Of a stretch of 9,741 nucleotides of DNA, positions 6,032 through 9,741 are shown piece after piece. How positions within the stretch are numbered: the first letter of the stretch is position 1; every line of letters starts with the position of its first letter. A program made the position numbers and the translations under genes. The notes beneath the pieces are model-generated. The model was not told where the DNA came from, ran no database searches, and worked only from the letters and a program-made list of their open reading frames with translations. Source of the stretch: Desulfobacterales bacterium (GTDB taxonomy: Bacteria > Desulfobacterota > Desulfobacteria > Desulfobacterales > RPRI01); NCBI GenBank assembly GCA_020052975.1, contig JAGVOC010000217.1, positions 1-9,741 on the forward strand. The letters run 5' to 3'.

Positions 6032-6364
6032 TCATATACCTCCGGCCCAAAAATGCTGGCCGGTGAAATTCTTGCGGTGACCCGTATAATTTCTCGCTAT
6101 ATGAATAGCGCTCTTCCCTTTTATAAAACCGACCACCTGAGATACTCCATATTTCGGTGGTATAGAGATCAGCATATGTACGTGATCGGGTTGAAGATGG
6201 CCCTCCAAAATCTGACTCTCTTTCTGGGCTGCGAAGTCCTAGAATGTTGACCCAAGATACTATCGCAATTGATCATATATTGTTTTTCTCCGATACTTCG
6301 GTATCCACACAACATGATACTTGCATTCCCATAAGGCATGATTTAACCTTTTTACGTCGTTCAA
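6032..6364 (-). pseudogene. tnpA: IS200/IS605-family transposase remnant (TnpA, Y1 type)
   Basis: Read from a TTG at 6364, the frame gives NDVKRLNHALWECKYHVVWI then PKYRRK, the signature N-terminus of IS200 TnpA. Further on it gives LEGHLQPDHVHMLISIPPKY and then VVGFIKGKSAIHIARNYTG...NFTGQHFWAGG. The HVH of 'DHVHMLI' is the metal-binding HUH motif. Two in-frame TAG codons (6260-6262 and 6239-6241) interrupt an otherwise unshifted frame. A TGA at 6032-6034 ends it at codon 111, before the region expected to hold the catalytic tyrosine and the 'VSTVG' block. The right end of the element was not found. It is therefore dead unless supplied in trans. The usual family length is about 130-150 aa. 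Confidence 0.85.
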
Positions 6365-6366
6365 TT

Positions 6367-6415
6367 GAAACCTCCTTCCCCGTTAACTTTGAGCGGTTCA
6401 CGGATAGGAGGTTTC
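6367..6415 (-). promoter_or_regulatory. Stem-loop sequestering the tnpA ribosome binding site
   Basis: GAAACCTCCT (6367-6376) and AGGAGGTTTC (6406-6415) form a perfect 10-bp inverted repeat with a 29-nt loop. On the minus strand the 3' arm holds the AGGAGG site just before the tnpA start at 6364, so folding of the mRNA would hide it. IS200 is known to repress its transposase with a leader hairpin of this type. Confidence 0.65.
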
Positions 6416-6449
6416 CTTTATATTCCCGGAATTGTCAAACTCTGGGAGT

Positions 6450-6468
6450 CTCCCGGCAGAGCCGGGAG
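6450..6468 (-). mobile_element. Left-end subterminal hairpin of the IS200-like element
   Basis: CTCCCGGC-AGA-GCCGGGAG is a perfect 8-bp stem with a 3-nt loop upstream of tnpA, where IS200/IS605 elements carry the hairpin recognised by TnpA as single-stranded DNA. A TTAC on the minus strand (6479-6476) lies just outside and could mark the left cleavage site, which would put the element boundary near 6480. The TTAC assignment is inference. Confidence 0.6.
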
Positions 6469-6497
6469 TTTACCTGTAATTAATTAAATATAAAAAG

Positions 6498-6549
6498 TTG
6501 AGGAGGTTATGAAACTCAAAGGTTGCCTCTTCGAATCCGTAGGCCGCAG
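6498..6549 (+). repeat. 52-nt direct repeat, copy 2 (tRNA-core attachment-like site)
   Basis: This is the partner of the repeat at 118-170. It carries the same foreign segment and the tRNA-Arg core CTTCGAATCCGTAGGCCGCAG, but then leaves the tRNA sequence. It sits between the IS200 left end and the stop codon of the aldo/keto-reductase gene (6556-6558). Here the AGGAGG is followed by ATG (6509), opening a 19-codon frame to TAA at 6566-6568. Copy 1 lacks that ATG and the spacing is too short for good initiation, so I do not call it a gene. Confidence 0.8.
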
Positions 6550-6555
6550 AATGAA

Positions 6556-7419
6556 CTATTTGATGTAATCAAATCTTTTCTTAGATCTGATTAGTTTCCC
6601 ATAATGTCTGATCCAGTCCAATTCTTCCTGAGTCAAGGGTCCCTGCAGCATCGCTCTGAAATTCATCATCAGTTGCTCTCTGTTTTTCGGACCGGTCAGA
6701 ACCAGGTGAACATGAGGATTTGATAAAACGAATCTATAACAGAGTTCAGGTGTCAGGGGAGGTATCCTGGCCTCTTCTTTGCTGCCAGGCCAGGGAGCCA
6801 CTTCAATCCCTTTTACAGGGTTTATTAACTGCCGCCACGCCAGCGCCGTATAACTGACAATAATAGGATTCCGCTTTTTTAGATGCGGGAAGATGTCCTC
6901 TTCCGCTCCCGTGTGTTTGGCATTATAGCGAATCATTAATAGATCGAGCTCTGAATCGAGTGCCAATTGTCCGGCTCGTTTCCGGTCATGGATGCTGGTT
7001 CCAATAGCCTTAATTTTGCCTTCCTGTTTAAGTTTCAACAATGAATCGACAATACCATGGCTGTAAATTGATGTCCGTCCGAGCCACCCCAGTTTGAAAA
7101 CATCCAGATAATCGGTATTTAATTCGCGCAGAGCTTTTTCAACACTCTGGCGTATCTGCCAGCCAAAGAATCCCCAGCCAAGCAGAGCCACCACATTCTT
7201 CTCTCTGTTTTTTCTGATTACTTCCTTAATACCTGCTGTAACTTTTTTAAAACTGGCGCCCCAGACCCAGTAATTAGCTCCCTGCTCCGCGGCCCATTCG
7301 ACATCAGAAGAATCCATTCCGTAATTGCCGGCAATACCCATTCTGAATACCTGCTTCTCAATCACAGGTAAAATACAAAAGGAAAAACCACTTTGAATAC
7401 TGTTGTGTTCCGTGGTCAT
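6556..7419 (-). CDS. Aldo/keto-reductase-fold protein lacking the usual catalytic tetrad
   Basis: This 287-aa protein has the (beta/alpha)8 pattern of the aldo/keto reductases. It contains 'VEKALRELNTDYLDVFKLGWLG' (about 94-114), 'LKLKQEGKIKAIGTSIHDR' (128-146), 'LDLLMIRYNAKHTGAEEDIF' (158-177) and the C-terminal cofactor-side motif 'VLTGPKNREQL' (240-250). The catalytic places look changed: the usual FDTAxxYG is NYWVWGAS (49-56), the lysine strand (ATKxG) is VVALLGWG (76-83), and the LH of the fourth position is KLGWLG. It may be a non-canonical or non-catalytic member. The start at ATG 7417-7419 is preferred because GGGAGC precedes it; a TTG 12 nt upstream has no site. It ends in TAG, 7 nt from the repeat at 6498-6549. 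A 22-bp element lies 60 nt upstream. Confidence 0.8.
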   Translation of the reverse strand: MTTEHNSIQSGFSFCILPVIEKQVFRMGIAGNYGMDSSDVEWAAEQGANYWVWGASFKKVTAGIKEVIRKNREKNVVALLGWGFFGWQIRQSVEKALRELNTDYLDVFKLGWLGRTSIYSHGIVDSLLKLKQEGKIKAIGTSIHDRKRAGQLALDSELDLLMIRYNAKHTGAEEDIFPHLKKRNPIIVSYTALAWRQLINPVKGIEVAPWPGSKEEARIPPLTPELCYRFVLSNPHVHLVLTGPKNREQLMMNFRAMLQGPLTQEELDWIRHYGKLIRSKKRFDYIK

Positions 7420-7431
7420 TGAAGCTCCCAA

Positions 7432-7591
7432 TAAATGTACTGAATATATAAAATCTCAATATTTGGTGCCGCCGAACAATGTTTAGATTGATCAGCATAA
7501 AAAACTTCCCGTTTCAGCAACACAGGAGGGTTGAAAATACATTTCGTGCTTATCACATTTCTTAACTTTATTAACGCCTTGATTATTTTAT
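7432..7591. promoter_or_regulatory. Upstream region of the reductase gene with a shared 22-bp element
   Basis: The stretch 7479-7500 matches 9487-9508 at 20 of 22 positions. On the plus strand it reads ATGTTTAGATTGATC then AGCATAA. It lies 60 nt before the reductase start. As a plus-strand reading frame it would give a 28-codon peptide (7479-7565) without a ribosome binding site, which I do not call. Confidence 0.5.
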
Positions 7592-7930
7592 CTATAATTC
7601 AGGAATTAATATGTTAAGAGATTTTTCAAGCCACTCGGCAACAAGGCGCCGGTGACAATTTTCTCCCGGAACCTCCCAGCACATAAGAATTGAACCGGAA
7701 AGCTCGGCATAAACTTTTTGCGGGTCAAGTTTGCCCAGTACGTCTCTTTTGTATTCAGCAACATATTCCGGCCAGGGAAGCCCGGCTTTGGCTCTTTTAA
7801 GCAGGTCCGCCGAAGGCGCAAGGGCAATATATCTTCGTCTTGATCCCCACCATCGCGGAGGCCATCGGGCGATACTGATTGCCATAGGGTCAGCAGCCGC
7901 AGTTTTGTTTCCGAAATAAGATGTTTTCAC
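7592..7930 (-). CDS. DUF488 family protein
   Basis: This 112-aa cytoplasmic protein is the typical length for DUF488. Family motifs: 'KTSYFGN' at the N-terminus, 'ISIARWPPRWW' (18-28), 'YIALAPSADLL' (34-44), 'VLGKLDPQKVYAEL' (64-77), and the signature 'LMCWEVPGENCHRRLVAEWL' (82-101) with C84, C92 and H93. The biochemical role of DUF488 is not established. It starts with GTG (7928-7930) five nt after a strong GAGGAG site and ends in TAG. It is 119 nt downstream of the decarboxylase gene on the same strand and could be in one transcript with it. Confidence 0.9.
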   Translation of the reverse strand: MKTSYFGNKTAAADPMAISIARWPPRWWGSRRRYIALAPSADLLKRAKAGLPWPEYVAEYKRDVLGKLDPQKVYAELSGSILMCWEVPGENCHRRLVAEWLEKSLNILIPEL

Positions 7931-8049
7931 AATTACTCCTCAATTCAGTTAATTAATGCTGTTTGTCCCCAATACCCCCTATATGCCCGACGTGCCAGAA
8001 TCATTAGCCCAAAGACTGATGAACTCCACTTGCAAACTCCATCTGGATT

Positions 8050-9426
8050 TCACTGTCGCTTCAGGACAGCACTTGTGGCTCGATCAAGAGTTCTCCAAAT
8101 CCGGTCTATCCATGCGTTGTGCTCTCTCTTCATCAATACAGAACGGAGACAGGTCACAACGCTCCCCGGCGGTAACAACTCGACCGGAGTATGCTCAAGA
8201 AACTCTATTGGTAGTTCAGCCAAGGCAAGATGCAGTTGTTGGCGTGCACATTCCTCGAAGATCTGACGAGCAAGACTGGAGGCTTCGTTTACTGTTCCGG
8301 CGCGCGGGACCCAGAATACAATGTCAAGTTCTGGTGGGAACCCGCACACAAAACGCTTGTCCTTCCTAATCTTCTCATACAGTTTCAGCGCAGCTTCCCG
8401 CGAGTGGTCAAGTCCACGGGCAAACACACCCCTTTTCACCAACGGAAGGAGTCGCTGTGTTGCCCACAATCCAACTGCTGCAGCGCCTGGCCTGGAGCAC
8501 TCGAGGCTGATCTCTCCGAGATGAAGTTCCGTCGAACTGAAATACGTGTATGGGGAATCGTGTTTGTACAGTATTCCCACTGCGGGATCTCGAAATAGGA
8601 CACAGCCGCACCCGTAAGGTTGAAGCCCGTGTTTGTGTGGATCGATGACGAGGGAGTCGACCTTGCCCAAACGATCGTAGGTTTGGCGCACTTCTTTCGT
8701 GATTCGACTCGAGAGCCCGAAATAGCCGCCGTAAGCCGCGTCGGCATGCAGTCTGAAACCATACTTCTCGCGCAGTTCGAGGATCTGCGGCAATGGATCG
8801 ACCGAACCGGTTGCGGTGGTTCCTATCGTTGCCACGACCGTGCCGATGCCTCCCTTTCTCAAGCGTTTCCTGAGCGCATCCAGATGCATCCGGCCATGGT
8901 CATCGTTCGGAATGGTCTCAAAGGGTAACCCCAGAACATGGCTGATTCGGCTGTGCGTGTAATGCGCTTGCTTTGATGCCACCACTGTCTCGCCGGGACG
9001 CAGTCTGCCCGACACCCAAAGAGCTTCAAGATTCGCCATCGTTCCACCACTTGTCAGATGACCAAGGTGCTCTTTCCAGCCGAACATGGCGGCTATGTCG
9101 GCCACCGCCTCCTTCTCCATTTGCGAACTGGCTTTCCCTCCATCAAGCGCATGGTTGTTCGGATTGATCCACATTGCAAGGGAGTACGCGACTCGAGCGA
9201 TCAAATGGGGAGGCTTGAGCATTTGCCCGGCATAGGTGGGGTGAAAATACGGGTAATTGTCCTGAAGACGTTCCGCCACTTCAGCCAACACTCTCCGAAT
9301 CGCCGTCGGGGAACCTACTGGTTTCTGAGTCCATTGCAGACCTGGAAACCCTTTCTCCAACAGGACAAGAGCATCTTTAAGAAGCTCGATCGAGTCGATT
9401 TCACGTAGTAGTTTGGTGTTCTTCAA
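8050..9426 (-). CDS. Group II PLP-dependent amino-acid decarboxylase
   Basis: This 458-aa enzyme belongs to the PLP-dependent family that includes glutamate, aspartate, tyrosine and cysteine-sulfinate decarboxylases. It contains 'TSGGTMANLEAL' (125-136), the phosphate-binding loop; a histidine near 155 that can stack on the ring; 'HADAAYGG' (227-234) with D229 facing the pyridine nitrogen; and 'DPHKHGLQPYGCG' (262-274) with K265 as the Schiff-base lysine. All key residues are present, so it should be active. Substrate cannot be told from sequence. No leader peptide or membrane segment is present. It starts with TTG (9424-9426) behind AAGGAG at 9-nt spacing; no in-frame ATG is usable. It ends in TGA. 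The shared 22-bp element lies 61 nt upstream of the start. Confidence 0.88.
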   Translation of the reverse strand: MKNTKLLREIDSIELLKDALVLLEKGFPGLQWTQKPVGSPTAIRRVLAEVAERLQDNYPYFHPTYAGQMLKPPHLIARVAYSLAMWINPNNHALDGGKASSQMEKEAVADIAAMFGWKEHLGHLTSGGTMANLEALWVSGRLRPGETVVASKQAHYTHSRISHVLGLPFETIPNDDHGRMHLDALRKRLRKGGIGTVVATIGTTATGSVDPLPQILELREKYGFRLHADAAYGGYFGLSSRITKEVRQTYDRLGKVDSLVIDPHKHGLQPYGCGCVLFRDPAVGILYKHDSPYTYFSSTELHLGEISLECSRPGAAAVGLWATQRLLPLVKRGVFARGLDHSREAALKLYEKIRKDKRFVCGFPPELDIVFWVPRAGTVNEASSLARQIFEECARQQLHLALAELPIEFLEHTPVELLPPGSVVTCLRSVLMKREHNAWIDRIWRTLDRATSAVLKRQ

Positions 9427-9486
9427 TGGTGCTGCTCCTTCTAATTGAAATGCAAGTTCGCTGTTTTCGCCAAAGAGTGTCTAACC

Positions 9487-9508
9487 ATGTTTAGGTTGAT
9501 CCGCATAA
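9487..9508 (-). promoter_or_regulatory. 22-bp element shared with the reductase upstream region
   Basis: On the minus strand it reads TTATGCGGATCAACC then TAAACAT, matching 7500-7479 with two differences. It lies 61 nt before the decarboxylase TTG; the counterpart lies 60 nt before the reductase ATG. Equal placement suggests an operator or activator site, but debris of a repeated sequence is possible. Confidence 0.45.
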
Positions 9509-9651
9509 GACGCGGAACTTCGGTTTTCGGTCAGTATAACCCGCCGTTGTTGTGACGACGATAGTAGCGATATATCTATTATTTCTATATGAAATCAAGC
9601 ATTTTCTTAAAGAGCAACGTTTTACTGACAAGGAAGAAGTACGCAATGAAC

Positions 9652-9676
9652 TACCCCGCAGCAGAGCTGCGAGGTA
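9652..9676. repeat. REP-like or IS200-end-like hairpin
   Basis: TACCCCGCAGC-AGA-GCTGCGAGGTA is an 11-bp stem with one C/A mismatch and an AGA loop. The AGA loop and the sequence just after the stem (ATCTG here, TACCTG there) resemble the IS200-like hairpin at 6450-6468. It could be a REP-type palindrome or the end of another element. Confidence 0.55.
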
Positions 9677-9680
9677 TCTG

Positions 9681-9715
9681 GAATACAGAATACAGTAGTC
9701 AGAAGTCAGAATTTT
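9681..9715. repeat. Degenerate 7-bp tandem repeats
   Basis: Five consecutive heptads read GAATACA, GAATACA, GTAGTCA, GAAGTCA, GAATTTT. The first two are identical and the others drift from a GAANTCA-like consensus. They follow the hairpin directly. Confidence 0.6.
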
Positions 9716-9741
9716 TTTTGAAGATATTTTATCTCCCTTCT

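Larger units (their letters stand above)
9427..9741. other. Right-hand intergenic region, repeats only
   Basis: About 315 nt contain no supported gene. A 22-codon plus-strand frame at 9487-9555 (MFRLIRIRRG...) has no ribosome binding site. The stretch holds the shared element, a hairpin and heptad repeats listed separately. Confidence 0.5.

Noticed and set aside
6032..6262. Recoding of TAG as a sense codon in this genome
   Set aside because: Four supported genes in the window end in TAG at sensible lengths, and the transposase is truncated anyway.
7479..7565. Small gene starting MFRLISIK
   Set aside because: No ribosome binding site; similarity to 9487-9555 ends after eight codons, so a regulatory or repeat origin is likelier.
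7606..7827. 73-codon minus-strand frame inside the DUF488 gene
   Set aside because: It is an out-of-frame shadow of a gene with clear family motifs.
9681..9715. CRISPR array
   Set aside because: The units are 7 bp, contiguous and degenerate with no spacers.

Overview
This 9.7 kb window looks like accessory DNA from a bacterial chromosome. Desulfobacterota (a sulfate-reducing or syntrophic deltaproteobacterial type) is the likeliest host. That is an inference from gene content: a FixC-like flavoprotein with a ferredoxin partner, BrnT/BrnA, a nucleotidyltransferase pair, an IS200 remnant, and palindromic or heptad intergenic repeats. No rRNA or ribosomal marker is present to confirm it. Every coding sequence I can support lies on the minus strand, so the window should be read from right to left.

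Layout by coordinate. At 118-194 there is a hybrid site: the 3' half of a tRNA-Arg(UCG), from anticodon loop to CCA, fused to foreign DNA. A 53-nt stretch that includes part of it is repeated at 6498-6549. At 332-839 lies a BrnT/BrnA toxin-antitoxin operon with a good promoter and a palindromic operator. At 1239-2001 lies an overlapping pair, a minimal nucleotidyltransferase plus a 73-aa partner, probably a second toxin-antitoxin-like module. Positions 2002-2600 hold no supported gene, only a pair of inverted 12-mers. At 2601-4600 a FAD oxidoreductase of the FixC/geranylgeranyl-reductase superfamily with an unusual hydrophobic C-terminal extension is translationally coupled to a 2[4Fe-4S] ferredoxin. 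At 4724-5884 lies a membrane-anchored DUF3592-like/ankyrin-repeat protein. At 6032-6480 there is a decayed IS200/IS605-family element that keeps its left-end hairpin, a hairpin sequestering the ribosome binding site, and most of tnpA.

Right-hand part: an aldo/keto-reductase-fold protein without the usual catalytic tetrad motifs (6556-7419), a DUF488 protein (7592-7930) and a group II PLP-dependent amino-acid decarboxylase (8050-9426). The reductase and decarboxylase genes each have a near-identical 22-bp element about 60 bp upstream of their starts. The window ends in a hairpin followed by degenerate 7-bp repeats.

How the genes may work together: the flavoprotein and ferredoxin are very likely one redox unit acting at the membrane. 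The two small two-gene modules next to a tRNA integration scar fit a mobile or defence-type island. The remaining genes are not obviously linked in function. I found no wholly new system. The best leads are the tRNA scar repeat, the shared upstream element, the nucleotidyltransferase pair, the tetrad-less reductase and the C-terminal extension of the flavoprotein.
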